Source: Phormidium willei BDU 130791
Lineage (GTDB): Bacteria > Cyanobacteriota > Cyanobacteriia > Cyanobacteriales > Geitlerinemataceae
NCBI GenBank assembly: GCA_001637315.1
Contig: LSZA01000049.1
Location: 1-32,379 of the forward strand
Length of the DNA stretch: 32,379 bases
Direction of reading: 5' to 3'
Under the pieces are notes generated by a model. The model was given only the letters and a program-made list of their open reading frames with translations, had not been told where the DNA came from and made no database searches. Shown one piece after another: positions 17,227 to 27,119 of this stretch (positions within the stretch are counted from its first letter, which is position 1; each line of letters opens with the position of its first letter). The translations under genes were made by a program, and so were the position numbers.

Positions 17227-19422
17227 TTATTGACCCTCTTGGATCGGCTCCCAATGCAACTGATGAACCACCAGAGGCCGTAAACTATTGAGGCCGGCTG
17301 CGATCGCCGAGCCATTGTGAATCGCCGTAGCCAGCAGAGGATTGAGGCCCACCGTTGTCGCCAGACCCAACGCCGCCAGATTCGGTCCCACCACCAGAGC
17401 GATATTTTGCTCAATCAGAGAGCGGGTTTGGCGAGAGATAGCGATCGCCTGCAACAGATCCGTCAAACAATCATTCATCAACACCACATCCGCCGTCTCG
17501 CGGGCAATCTCCGACCCCTGAGCAAAGGACACCGACACATCCGCATAGGCCAACGCCACCGAATCATTCAAACCATCCCCCACAAACGCCACCGTACGGC
17601 CACTGCGATGCAGTTCTCGCACCATGCGGGCCTTATCCTCCGGGAACGCCTCCGCCTGCACCCGTTCCGGGGGAATTCCCAACTGTTGCGCCACCTCAGC
17701 CGCCCGTCGCGGATGATCGCCCGTCAACAGATAGATTTCAATCCCATACAGGTGTTGCAACCGCTCCAGTAACATTTGGCTCTCGGGACGTAAGGGGTCC
17801 GTATAGTGAATCACCCCTTGAAAGCGGCGATCGCAGGCCACATAAATCAACGATTCCCCTTCTAGGCCCTTCAGCAACTCACCCCCCTGAGGCTGACCGC
17901 ACCAATCGACCCCAGCCTCCTGCAAAAACCGTTGACTCCCCACCCAAACCAACTGACCCTCAATCTCGGCCTCAACCCCTAACCCTAAGTCATAGGACCA
18001 ATGGTCACGAACCGGCAACGATAGCCCCTGCTCCTGACTGTAGCGAACCAAGGCCTCAGCCAAGGGATGGGTCAATTGCTGTTCCGCCGCCGCCGCTAAT
18101 TGCAACACTCGCTCAGCGGGCAACCCCTCGGGGCGACTTCGCACCCCAGCGATCGCGATCGTTCCCTGAGTCAGCGTCCCCGTCTTATCAAACACCAGCG
18201 TATCCACCTCAGCCAACCCTTCCAAGGTGCGCCCACTGCGAACCAGAATGCCATGACGAGTGGTGTGGTTAAGAGCGCCGAGAAAGGCCGTGGGAATTGA
18301 CACCCGGATTCCCGTGACAAAATCCAGAGTCAGAATCGCCGCCGCTCGGGCCGGATTGCGGCTCGTCGCCAGCGTAATCCCCGCCAGAAGTAACGAGGGC
18401 CAAATCAAACGGTCCGCCACCTTCGCCGCATAATTGGCCATGCGCGTATCCTGAACCGGCGCCTTGCGTAACAGCTCCAAACTGGCCGCCGCTCGGGTTT
18501 GCGCCCCCACCCGTTCCGCTCGTAGTTCCAACTGACCCGATCGCACCAACGTCGAGGCCCAGACGCGATCGCCCGGCCGTCGCACCACCGGCATCGCTTC
18601 CCCCGTTAGCCCTTGCTGGTCAATGGTGGCCTCTCCTCGTAGTACCGTTCCATCGACGGGGATCTGTTCCCCCGGATAGACAATCACCCGAGCCTCAACG
18701 GGGACGCGATCGCTCGGCACTTGGCCAGGAGAGTCCTCCCCCGGCCCTTGCACCCAAGCAAAACGACCAATCGTATCCCGTAAATCAGCCGTTTGCACCT
18801 CTGTGCGGCGGGCCGTCTGCTGACGAATCCCGTCTCCCAACTCATGGAGCGTCAGGGTCAAGGCTGGGGTTAACAATCGCCCTTGCCAAGCCCCCAAACT
18901 CAGGGCCAAGAGATCCAAACCATCAATATTGAGCCGTCGCTCGTCTCGTACACTTTCCCAGGCCCGTTGAGCCGTGGGAAACACCGCCACCAGCAAAGAC
19001 AGCAACGCCAGAGGTCGTAAGGCCGCCCAACGAGGACGACCACTGAGCCAAGCCAGAGCCGCCGCCAGCAGGGATGGAGCCAACGCGGCCCCAAAGCTCT
19101 CTGACGCTGGCGGCGACGTAGGGGAGGTGATGGCACTGACCGAGGGCGCAACAGGCGGCGACATCGGTTTTCGCTCAACCGCCGTCACCTGATCGAGAAT
19201 CTGGCCGGGGCTGAGACAATCAGGATGATAGTGAACCACAAAGCATTGGGCGGCCCGATTGAGTCGGATCTGTTGAATGCCGCTGGTTTGCTCTAGGGAC
19301 TGTTCAACCTGGTTGGCCAGCATCTCAGAGCGATTGAGACCCGGCAGACGCAGCCGTAGGCGGCCGGGGCTGTGATGGACAATGGAACAGGTGATGGGAC
19401 CGGTGGCGGTGGCGTCAGTCAT
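17227..19422 (-). CDS. P-type ATPase with HMA_2 domain, lacking CPx motif
   Basis: A 731-aa ATP-driven ion pump of the inner or thylakoid membrane. The N-terminal HMA_2 domain (about 10-80; CSIVHHSPGRLRLRLPG) has no CxxC metal site. The actuator motif is TGEA (273-276), the phosphorylation site D412 in FDKTGTLTQG, and the hinge FVGDGLNDSVAL. In the helix that carries CPC/CPx in heavy-metal pumps this protein has TLDFVTGIRVSIPTA (365-379), so the substrate is not predictable. ATG 19422 is clearly the start: AAGGAG lies 7 nt upstream, and the longer open frame to 19476 only reads into the right end of the inserted IsrB element. The preceding operon partner is the HMA_2 protein beyond the insertion. 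Confidence 0.92.
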   Translation of the reverse strand: MTDATATGPITCSIVHHSPGRLRLRLPGLNRSEMLANQVEQSLEQTSGIQQIRLNRAAQCFVVHYHPDCLSPGQILDQVTAVERKPMSPPVAPSVSAITSPTSPPASESFGAALAPSLLAAALAWLSGRPRWAALRPLALLSLLVAVFPTAQRAWESVRDERRLNIDGLDLLALSLGAWQGRLLTPALTLTLHELGDGIRQQTARRTEVQTADLRDTIGRFAWVQGPGEDSPGQVPSDRVPVEARVIVYPGEQIPVDGTVLRGEATIDQQGLTGEAMPVVRRPGDRVWASTLVRSGQLELRAERVGAQTRAAASLELLRKAPVQDTRMANYAAKVADRLIWPSLLLAGITLATSRNPARAAAILTLDFVTGIRVSIPTAFLGALNHTTRHGILVRSGRTLEGLAEVDTLVFDKTGTLTQGTIAIAGVRSRPEGLPAERVLQLAAAAEQQLTHPLAEALVRYSQEQGLSLPVRDHWSYDLGLGVEAEIEGQLVWVGSQRFLQEAGVDWCGQPQGGELLKGLEGESLIYVACDRRFQGVIHYTDPLRPESQMLLERLQHLYGIEIYLLTGDHPRRAAEVAQQLGIPPERVQAEAFPEDKARMVRELHRSGRTVAFVGDGLNDSVALAYADVSVSFAQGSEIARETADVVLMNDCLTDLLQAIAISRQTRSLIEQNIALVVGPNLAALGLATTVGLNPLLATAIHNGSAIAAGLNSLRPLVVHQLHWEPIQEGQ

Positions 19423-19441
19423 CAAAAACTCCTTGTGGAAA

Positions 19442-19467
19442 CCCCCACCTCGCACCGCAGGTGGGGG
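19442..19467. repeat. Right-end hairpin of the IsrB element
   Basis: Arms CCCCCACCT (19442-19450) and AGGTGGGGG (19459-19467) are perfectly complementary, with a small inner GC/GC pair and a bulged C. It lies 12 nt after the isrB stop and 19 nt before the ATPase start codon. On the minus strand it is followed by only three T's, so it might weaken read-through into the ATPase gene but is not a strong terminator. Confidence 0.85.
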
Positions 19468-19479
19468 AGGAAACAAGCG

Positions 19480-20646
19480 TCAGCCAGCAGGGTTCAATAC
19501 CCCACTGACGGACCATCTCTGCGGGCAACGAACTAAAATGCCCGTGGCGCGATAGAGTAACGTAACCTTGCCAGCACTAAACTGACCAATACGCTTCCAG
19601 GTCAACCCAGAAACCGAAACTTGCCGAGCGGTATCGCCACTGACATAGCCGACTGAAACACGACCGGCCATTTCAGCCCGCACCAGATCCCCTTTTCGGA
19701 ATCCGTGGCGGGTCACTGTACCCCCATATTTGCGGCGTACCCCCTTCTTTTTCGGAACCATCAGGTGCAGTTGCCGACGACTAATGGGTGGGCGTTTAAT
19801 CACCACAAATGGGGCAGATGTGAGCTTAACCTGGCCAAATACAAGACAACCGTGACTCCGTTTTCCGTAGAAAGGGCGATACTCAACGAAGTATCCACAA
19901 GCTAAGGCAATACCATCGACGGCATGGGTTTGGGGGATTGGCTTGGCTTTATCCTGAGATTTCGTTAATCCTAAAATCGAGCGAACTTGAGCCGTGCCAT
20001 TGCCATCTCGCTGCCACCCGTAGCGAGTATAAACCGGGGCAATCTGCTCCATTTTCTCAATGGCGTAGGCTTGCCCTATCATCACAGGCGAGAAACCTTT
20101 ACCGGATTTTGCCCCTTTTCGACCTGAGGTTAAGTCCACGTCGGCGCGGACTTTCTCGTAGCCAATAGCCGCAATGGGAAAGAGTCGAGATAACTCCTGA
20201 ACCACCCGAAACTCCAGGTCTCGGTTAGCTCGGATACTAGGGGCGACTTTCTGCTGTCTGCGGTTGTTAAATCGTTTTTGGCGATGATTCCGTAATGGGA
20301 AGGGTAACTCTCGATTGATTCGCCGACCACGGCGAGAACGCCGAAGCATTCTGCGATTGTCCATCCTCTCCCGCACCTTGAGATAGGGGAGTTCTAGGTG
20401 GGACTGAAATAGGGTCGCTTTAGCCGATTGAACGGCAATCCCTGAATAGAGTTTGCCGGGATCGACACCAACCACAATGGGTTGAGTCTTACGACCTGAT
20501 GGTTCGGCTTTCAGGCGCACGGCCTTAAGGCGGAGATTGGTTTTGACCCATGTTGCTCGCCCCTGCTCTACCCATCGCTGTGCGCGATGGCGCTTGGTGG
20601 GCATGGCGGGAGTCCCATCCGGGTTTTGGACAGGGATACGTTGCAT
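19480..20646 (-). CDS. isrB: IsrB RNA-guided nickase (HNH-less IscB relative)
   Basis: A 388-aa protein. The N-terminal PLMP-like region (MQRIPVQNPDGTPAMPTKRH, then AQRWVEQGRATWV) leads to RuvC-I GVDPG (D62), an arginine-rich bridge helix (about 92-113, RRMLRRSRRGRR), RuvC-II GYEK (E164) and RuvC-III HAVDGIALA (H241, D244). Between RuvC-II and RuvC-III, IscB and Cas9 carry an HNH domain; here only about 75 residues are present, with no HNH or zinc motif. That is the IsrB architecture, known from DtIsrB as an omega-RNA-guided nickase. The C-terminal 140 residues (RRQLHLMVPKKKGVRRKYGG and after) fit the P1/TAM-interacting part. The RuvC triad is intact. ATG 20646 is chosen because PLMP begins there; an upstream GTG at 20781 would read through the presumed RNA gene. 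Confidence 0.9.
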   Translation of the reverse strand: MQRIPVQNPDGTPAMPTKRHRAQRWVEQGRATWVKTNLRLKAVRLKAEPSGRKTQPIVVGVDPGKLYSGIAVQSAKATLFQSHLELPYLKVRERMDNRRMLRRSRRGRRINRELPFPLRNHRQKRFNNRRQQKVAPSIRANRDLEFRVVQELSRLFPIAAIGYEKVRADVDLTSGRKGAKSGKGFSPVMIGQAYAIEKMEQIAPVYTRYGWQRDGNGTAQVRSILGLTKSQDKAKPIPQTHAVDGIALACGYFVEYRPFYGKRSHGCLVFGQVKLTSAPFVVIKRPPISRRQLHLMVPKKKGVRRKYGGTVTRHGFRKGDLVRAEMAGRVSVGYVSGDTARQVSVSGLTWKRIGQFSAGKVTLLYRATGILVRCPQRWSVSGVLNPAG

Positions 20647-20860
20647 GGAAGATAATTCCCAAACTACAGGTCTCTTAAGCCAGTACATATGGTGTGTCTG
20701 GGTTAACCCCACTCCCTGAGATTCCAGGGCCTTACAGATAATCCGGTTTAGAGAAGCAACCGGACGTGTTGCCGTATGCACCTCAATGGCCGATTCGCAG
20801 CTACGACCAGGTTATCTCTGGTCACTCCTCCACCTCGGCAAATGCCAGGTGGGGGTCATT
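20647..20860 (-). ncRNA. Presumed omega RNA of the IsrB element
   Basis: The roughly 210 nt between the element's left end and the isrB start codon. In IscB/IsrB elements the omega-RNA scaffold lies upstream of the ORF, and its guide comes from the DNA just outside the left end. This region fits in place and size. It contains the left-end hairpin and short complementary segments (for example GGCCCTGGAATCTCAGGGAG and GGGTTAACCC) consistent with a structured RNA. If so, the guide would be read from about 20861-20890, at the 3' edge of the HMA_2 gene. No structure was computed; boundaries are inferred. Confidence 0.55.
20827..20855. repeat. Left-end hairpin of the IsrB element
   Basis: Arms CCTCCACCT (20827-20835) and AGGTGGGGG (20847-20855), with one G/T-type mismatch and an inner GGC/GCC stem next to a bulged C. 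It has the same design and orientation as the right-end hairpin at 19442-19467. Confidence 0.8.
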
Positions 20861-20906
20861 GAAGAGGTCTTTACTTTGAAGCGTGATGTCGCAAGCGGGG
20901 TCGGCC

Positions 20907-21476
20907 CTAGGCGGGGGATGCTGCTGGGCTGGGGGAATCTGCCTGTTCGAGAACCTGCAGTAGGTATAACCCCAATTCCAATTCCGAGACCCCGCTACCG
21001 TCATATTGGATGGCGAGAGAGGCGGCGGCTCGGTTGATGCGGGCTGATTTGACGCGAGCATCTTCGACGAGGAGTCCTTGCAGACGTTTGGCATAGATGG
21101 CATCGGTTCGCAGTCGGGGAATCCGCAGCCGAATCCGCCCTGGGACTGAATGAACGATGGTGTAGTCTTCAGCCTCTTCAGCGTTTTCAGAAGCGGGGCT
21201 GGCGTGACCGTTGGCCGTCGTCACCCCGGTTGAGTGTTCGGCGGAGTGGTCGGCTGGGGTCAAGGTTCGTCCTTGTTGTTTGAGGTTCCCCAGCACTTGG
21301 CGCACGAGGGCGGCGATGAGTAGGTTGACCAAGAGGGCTTGGGCGCCCCGTAGGCGTAAGCGACTCGTGGCCAGTAATCCCGCGAGAACCGGCAGGATGG
21401 TGGCCACTTCGTTATAGTCTTCTAGCCATTGACCGAGACGCGGTGCAATGGTGGTGGAGTCTGGGCTCGATGTCAT
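20907..21476 (-). CDS. HMA_2-domain membrane-associated protein
   Basis: A 189-aa protein with a hydrophobic N-terminal half (ATILPVLAGLLATSRLRLRG and AQALLVNLLIAALVRQVL, probably two membrane segments), a variable linker, and a C-terminal HMA_2 domain (about 103-175; IVHSVPGRIRLRIPRLR). This matches the N-terminal domain of the downstream P-type ATPase: both have IVH-x-SPGR or VPGR, then RLR-P, and later R-x-NRAA. No CxxC motif is present, so metal binding through cysteines is unlikely. It is probably an accessory subunit or chaperone of the ATPase. The IsrB insertion now separates the two. ATG 21476 has GGGAGAG about 8 nt upstream. Confidence 0.8.
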   Translation of the reverse strand: MTSSPDSTTIAPRLGQWLEDYNEVATILPVLAGLLATSRLRLRGAQALLVNLLIAALVRQVLGNLKQQGRTLTPADHSAEHSTGVTTANGHASPASENAEEAEDYTIVHSVPGRIRLRIPRLRTDAIYAKRLQGLLVEDARVKSARINRAAASLAIQYDGSGVSELELGLYLLQVLEQADSPSPAASPA

Positions 21477-21526
21477 AGGAACGCTCTCCCTGTATGTATC
21501 CGTCTCGAATTAGTTTAGCATTGGTG

Positions 21527-21555
21527 TTGACAAAGATTATCAACAAACCTATACT
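21527..21555 (+). promoter_or_regulatory. Sigma-70-type promoter for a small RNA
   Basis: TTGACA (21527-21532) and TATACT (21550-21555) with a 17-nt spacer: a perfect -35 and a one-mismatch -10 at optimal spacing. The predicted start is near 21562. The only thing downstream on this strand before the terminator is the 93-nt interval at 21562-21654; the flanking protein genes are on the other strand. Confidence 0.75.
21528..21542 (+). promoter_or_regulatory. Fur-like operator overlapping the small-RNA promoter
   Basis: TGACAAA-G-ATTATCA matches the 7-1-7 Fur box TGATAAT-N-ATTATCA at 12 of 14 positions, with a perfect right half. It overlaps the -35 and spacer, where a repressor would block transcription. 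Related metal regulators (Zur, PerR) have similar sites, so the assignment to Fur is tentative. Confidence 0.5.
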
Positions 21556-21561
21556 AAGTTT

Positions 21562-21654
21562 CAGTGTTCTCCTCTAAACCGGCAGTGTTCTCCTCTCTCA
21601 TCGGGGGGCGTGCGCGGGGTCTATCCCTCGGGAGCGGGATAGACCCGGTTTTTT
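21562..21654 (+). ncRNA. Candidate Fur-controlled small regulatory RNA
   Basis: An RNA of about 93 nt is predicted between the promoter above and an intrinsic terminator. The 5' part carries two identical 14-nt copies of CAGTGTTCTCCTCT (21562-21575 and 21583-21596), 21 nt apart. Each holds UCUCCUCU, the complement of a strong Shine-Dalgarno (AGAGGAGA), so it could pair with ribosome-binding sites. No ORF fits. A short trans-acting RNA with an unpaired anti-SD motif, a Fur-type operator and a terminator stem resembles IsaR1, the iron-stress RNA of cyanobacteria; I cannot confirm homology from memory. Confidence 0.65.
21617..21654 (+). terminator. Intrinsic terminator of the small RNA
   Basis: An 11-bp perfect stem, GGGTCTATCCC (21617-21627) with GGGATAGACCC (21636-21646), an 8-nt loop, then GG and six T's. 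The T-run is on the plus strand only, so it terminates plus-strand transcription. No protein gene on that strand needs it. Confidence 0.9.
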
Positions 21655-21693
21655 CTTATTTGAGGAAAATCCTCAGGAAACGATAGAGTTATT

Positions 21694-22983
21694 CTACCCC
21701 TTGGGCGAGCGATCGCCCTGAGCTTCCAATTGATTTAAGATCTCGCGAATGACGGTATCTGAGCCGGCTGCACCCCAGGTACAGCCTTGCTCCAAATAGG
21801 TTTTGGCCGCTTGTCCCACCAGATAACTGCCCGAGGCGGCGATCGCCCCCTGACTCAGGGCCATCCCCAGAAATCCCGGAAATCCTCCCGCCAGTAGTCC
21901 CAGCTTCGCGCCTCCAAACAGGGCATTTCCCAGGGTTTCCCCCAAGAGTAACCCTCCAGCACTGATAAAAATAGTTCGCAAGAGTTTTCCAGCCTCATGA
22001 CTGGTCATGGGCAGATGATAGAGACGAGCCAAACTGCGAACCAACAGTAAATCCGCCACCGTTCCACCGATGACATCGACGACAAACAGAGGATTGCAGG
22101 CCACGATCGCCCCCTTATAGGTGGCAAACTCGCGAATTAGGCGCTCGGCCTGCTCACGACGGGCCTCTAACGTCGCCCGAGCGATCGCCTGTTCCGCCTC
22201 TCGTGCTTGCAGCAGAGCATTTAACGCCAACAACGCCATCCCCTGAGACGACAGGAGCGATCGCAACATCTCCTCCAACGCCTTCACATCCGGCTCCGGC
22301 GTTTCCCAAGCCTCCTCGACTCGGCCATCAGCCCGTTGATGGCGAACGCGGCGCGGATTGGGTTCAGCCGCCACACAAACAATCTCATCAATCCTGAACG
22401 AGAGCCGTTCCCCCCGGCTCAACTGACGCAACTGAGCCAAAATCTGGGTCTGATCCAACTGAGGATACAAATCCATCTTATTGAAGACCAACAACAGAGG
22501 TTTCCCGAACTCAGACAACTGACATAACGCCAAATACTCCGTTTGCGTCAAATCGCCGGCTACCACAAACAGAATCAAATCCGCCTGCTTGGCCACATCG
22601 AGAGCCATGATGGCCCGTTCCCCCCCAGCAATCTCATCAATACCAGGAGTATCAATCAACTCCACCGGAATCACGCCCGTCGGTGCAGAAACCTGCCACA
22701 TCACCGATCGCGTCCATTGCGTTACCCCATTCAGGGGGCCCGTAGCAAACACCCGCCGTCCAAGCAGAGCATTCAACACCGCCGATTTGCCCCGACTCAC
22801 CGCACCAAACACCGCCACCCGAACCAAGCCACTCTCGAGCTTCTGTAAACTCAGCTCCAACGGCTCCTGGCCCGACGGCACCGGGAGCGATCGCTCACCC
22901 CGTCGAGGCTGACGATAACGAGCGAGCGATCGCGTCAAACTTTGGCGAGCCCGAGCCAGCGAAAACCCTTGCCAATCCGTCAC
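21694..22983 (-). CDS. Era-like GTPase with C-terminal membrane domain (DUF697)
   Basis: A 429-aa protein. The G domain spans about 53-215 with G1 GAVSRGKS (60-67), G3 DTPGID and G4 NKMD. A helical region follows, then a hydrophobic DUF697-like domain (about 285-405; [42 protein letters not shown]), as in YcjF/Era-type membrane GTPases. The start is taken as GTG 22983: it overlaps the TGA stop of the histidine-kinase gene (GTGA) and has GGGAG 8 nt upstream. A TTG at 22998 is possible but less likely. The overlap implies translational coupling. The cellular role is unknown; the family is linked to membrane stress and to chloroplast/cyanobacterial homologues. Confidence 0.85.
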   Translation of the reverse strand: MTDWQGFSLARARQSLTRSLARYRQPRRGERSLPVPSGQEPLELSLQKLESGLVRVAVFGAVSRGKSAVLNALLGRRVFATGPLNGVTQWTRSVMWQVSAPTGVIPVELIDTPGIDEIAGGERAIMALDVAKQADLILFVVAGDLTQTEYLALCQLSEFGKPLLLVFNKMDLYPQLDQTQILAQLRQLSRGERLSFRIDEIVCVAAEPNPRRVRHQRADGRVEEAWETPEPDVKALEEMLRSLLSSQGMALLALNALLQAREAEQAIARATLEARREQAERLIREFATYKGAIVACNPLFVVDVIGGTVADLLLVRSLARLYHLPMTSHEAGKLLRTIFISAGGLLLGETLGNALFGGAKLGLLAGGFPGFLGMALSQGAIAASGSYLVGQAAKTYLEQGCTWGAAGSDTVIREILNQLEAQGDRSPKG

Positions 22984-25187
22984 GGTTCCGACTCCCAATA
23001 ATCTAACTGCGTTTCCTCATCCAAGGGGGTCTCAGGTTCCTGTCCATCATCCCCAAACATCGTCTCATCCCACTGCTCCTCATCCCAAGGCGCTTCCGAC
23101 CATTGAGACGACTCTTGCACCGGCGTTGACGTGGGGGGAGTCGAGGCAGTTGTGGCCGACTCTACCGGCATCTCCGGCATCTGATGATCCCAAGTCCACC
23201 AATTATCGCTTTCTAGATCCCCAAACCCATCATCGAAGTCGTCCAACATCGCCGACGATCCCTCCTCATCAGCGAAATCCTCCAGACTCACATTAGAAAA
23301 CTCCGGTAACCCCAATAACTCCGCCGTTTCCTCCAACAGGGGCGCATCCTGCGGCGGCGAGTCCTGAAGCGTCGATGGACGAGGATGATGATTGATATTC
23401 ACCGGCTTACCCTCCTGAGCCGTCGTCAGAGATCCCGGAACCTGGCCCGCCGGCAAATCCACAATAAACGTCGAGCCAACCCCCGGTTCACTGTCCACCG
23501 TAATATCGCCTCCCATCATCTGACAAAAGCGACGACTAATGGCCAACCCCAATCCCGTTCCCCCATACTTTTTCGTCGTCGACTGATCCGCTTGCGTAAA
23601 CGGCTGAAAGATATGCTCAATCTGCTCACGAGTCATACCAATCCCCGTATCGCTGACCCGGAAGCAAATCCAACCCGGTTCCGCCGCTGAGATCGGGCGA
23701 TCGCGGGAGTCCTCACCGGTGGGGGCCTCACCCTCACCCGACATCGACATCACACTAAAGGGTGACTCCTGGCGATTTACCGTCAAGACAATCGTGCCTT
23801 GGTGCGTAAACTTGGCCGCATTACTGAGTAAATTGAGCAGCACTTGTCGAACCTTCGTCTGATCGGCTTCCATCGTCCCCACATTCAGACTCGAATCAAC
23901 GCGAATGGTATTGGTATTTTTATCCACCAGCGGTTGCACCGTACTGGCCACCTCCTGAACCAACGTCGAGACATTAAACACCTGGGGATCGAGATCCATC
24001 TTCCCGGCTTCAATTTTCGAGAAGTCAAGAATATCCTGAATAATGGTCAATAAATGTCGTCCAGCGGTGGTGATACTCTTGAGGTCGGTCATAATTTCGT
24101 CTTCCTCAAGTTCCATATCCTCAATTTCTTCTTGGAGGATTTCGCTATAGCCGATGATGGCATTGAGGGGAGTGCGTAACTCATGGCTCATGTTGGCTAA
24201 GAACGAGCTTTTGGCTTCGTTCGCCGCTTCAGCGGCCAGAGTCGCTTGATAGAGTTCCGCCTCAGCATGTTTGCGCTCACTAATATCGCGGGCAAAAGTG
24301 CAGGTATATTCCTCATCGTTGTACACCAAGGAGTTGATGGTAATTTCGACGGGAAACACCTTGCCATCTTTCGTGCGATGGCGCGATTCTAGGGTAAAGG
24401 AGCCAAACTCACGAATTTGATCCCAATAATCGGGCCAAATTTCCGGGGGCAGATCGGGGTTAATATCGTGAATCGTCATGGTTAATAACTGTTCACGAGC
24501 ATAGCCGAGGGAGAGACAGGCCGCATCATTGATGTAAAAGATCTTGCCATCTCGGGTAATCCAAAAGACCGCATCTCCGGCTTGGTTAATCGAGATTTGA
24601 CTCATGCTGCGGATATTGTCAATGCGATCGCGTTCCTGACGGGCTTTTTCCAACTCCCCTTGGACTTTCGTCAGATGTAGACTCAAGGCAGTTCGTTGTC
24701 GACGCAGTTGTTGTAGAGCGCGTTTCGGTTGGCTGATATCCTCACAGATGAGAATCAAACCGCGAATCTGACCTTGGGCATCTTTCCAGGGGCTGACGTT
24801 CCAGGTTGTGGGGCAGGTACTGCCGTCGGCTTGGTGACAGCGTAGATCTTGCCAACGACCGCTGCGATCGCCCTCCAAGCAGTAGCGATGAATGGCCTGC
24901 CAGCGTTGGGCATTGTAAGGATAGAGGTCATAATGCGATCGCCCCCTTAACGAGTCCGCCTCCCCCCCGAGTCGCCGACACCAATGACGGCTAACACAGA
25001 GATATCGCATCTGCGAGTCCACCATTGCCATAGCAATGGGGCTATCGGCCAAGAACGACTGAAATAGGTCTAAATTCGTAGGGACATACATGGCGGCTTG
25101 AATGTCGTTGGGCAGCCGAGGCCAACTGGGTTGATCCGAGGCGATCGAGGCTGAGCCCCCCTGAGAGACCGAAGGAGTGAGGGACAA
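22980..25187 (-). CDS. PAS-domain sensor histidine kinase with acidic tail
   Basis: A protein of up to 735 aa. Two PAS domains (about 40-155 and 200-310, the second with [22 protein letters not shown]) are joined by a coiled coil. HisKA follows with [16 protein letters not shown] (phospho-His about residue 335), then HATPase_c with N-box [10 protein letters not shown]1 DTGIGM, F-box IFQPFTQAD and G2 GTGLGLA. The last 150 residues are acidic, Trp/Pro-rich and probably disordered ([16 protein letters not shown]). There is no transmembrane segment and no receiver domain, so it is a soluble sensor with an unknown partner. The start is uncertain: a TTG at 25187 gives the full frame; the first ATG is 25091, just before PAS1. 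The GTPase gene is translationally coupled at its 3' end. Confidence 0.9.
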   Translation of the reverse strand: MSLTPSVSQGGSASIASDQPSWPRLPNDIQAAMYVPTNLDLFQSFLADSPIAMAMVDSQMRYLCVSRHWCRRLGGEADSLRGRSHYDLYPYNAQRWQAIHRYCLEGDRSGRWQDLRCHQADGSTCPTTWNVSPWKDAQGQIRGLILICEDISQPKRALQQLRRQRTALSLHLTKVQGELEKARQERDRIDNIRSMSQISINQAGDAVFWITRDGKIFYINDAACLSLGYAREQLLTMTIHDINPDLPPEIWPDYWDQIREFGSFTLESRHRTKDGKVFPVEITINSLVYNDEEYTCTFARDISERKHAEAELYQATLAAEAANEAKSSFLANMSHELRTPLNAIIGYSEILQEEIEDMELEEDEIMTDLKSITTAGRHLLTIIQDILDFSKIEAGKMDLDPQVFNVSTLVQEVASTVQPLVDKNTNTIRVDSSLNVGTMEADQTKVRQVLLNLLSNAAKFTHQGTIVLTVNRQESPFSVMSMSGEGEAPTGEDSRDRPISAAEPGWICFRVSDTGIGMTREQIEHIFQPFTQADQSTTKKYGGTGLGLAISRRFCQMMGGDITVDSEPGVGSTFIVDLPAGQVPGSLTTAQEGKPVNINHHPRPSTLQDSPPQDAPLLEETAELLGLPEFSNVSLEDFADEEGSSAMLDDFDDGFGDLESDNWWTWDHQMPEMPVESATTASTPPTSTPVQESSQWSEAPWDEEQWDETMFGDDGQEPETPLDEETQLDYWESEP

Positions 25188-25290
25188 CAGCCGGGAGGTC
25201 AGGACCGGTCAAAGCAAGACAGAGACCAGGCTATTGTCCACCGTAAGCGAGTTCAGATTCCACTGCCAAGCGTTTTCGAGTCGATCCTAC

Positions 25291-25322
25291 AAAAAAGGGG
25301 AGGCAGTTAGGTTTTGCCTCCC
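25291..25322 (-). terminator. Intrinsic terminator of groEL
   Basis: On the minus strand, arms GGGAGGCA (25322-25315) and TGCCTCCC (25305-25298) are followed by C and six T's, about 78 nt after the groEL stop codon. It is a strong rho-independent terminator that isolates groEL from the histidine-kinase gene. Confidence 0.9.
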
Positions 25323-25399
25323 TCTATTGTAGGGGTGAATGTCGGCTTACAAGAGCGGCCCTCGGGGCCAGTCCGGGGCCAAAGGGTCAAGACTGGGGA

Positions 25400-27097
<1,698 letters not shown>

Positions 27098-27119
27098 CTA
27101 GCAACTTCAACACCTCAAC

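Larger units (their letters stand above)
19436..20860 (-). mobile_element. IsrB-type (IS200/IS605 superfamily) element
   Basis: About 1.4 kb, inserted between the HMA_2 gene and the Shine-Dalgarno of the P-type ATPase gene. It contains one ORF (isrB), a noncoding leader on the 5' side, and one hairpin near each end (19442-19467 and 20827-20855). The two hairpins share arms and orientation, including a bulged C, and there are no inverted terminal repeats. That layout is typical of elements mobilised by the HUH transposase TnpA, here supplied in trans because no tnpA is present. The outer borders are my estimate (within about 15 nt). No other copy exists in the window for comparison. Confidence 0.75.

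Noticed and set aside
19423-19476. Longer N-terminus for the P-type ATPase
   Set aside because: The extra codons translate the IsrB right-end hairpin; AAGGAG before ATG 19422 marks the real start.
19480-20646. TnpB or Cas9/IscB identity
   Set aside because: Not TnpB: no zinc-finger CxxC pair before RuvC-III, and the PLMP start and bridge helix are of IscB type. Not IscB or Cas9: no HNH between RuvC-II and RuvC-III.
20647-20781. N-terminal extension of IsrB from the GTG at 20781
   Set aside because: The 45 extra residues are not part of the IsrB/IscB fold, and the DNA falls in the expected omega-RNA region; ATG 20646 starts exactly at the PLMP-like region.
21617-21654. Terminator for the minus-strand GTPase gene
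   Set aside because: The T-run is on the plus strand only; on the minus strand the stem is followed by GC-rich sequence.
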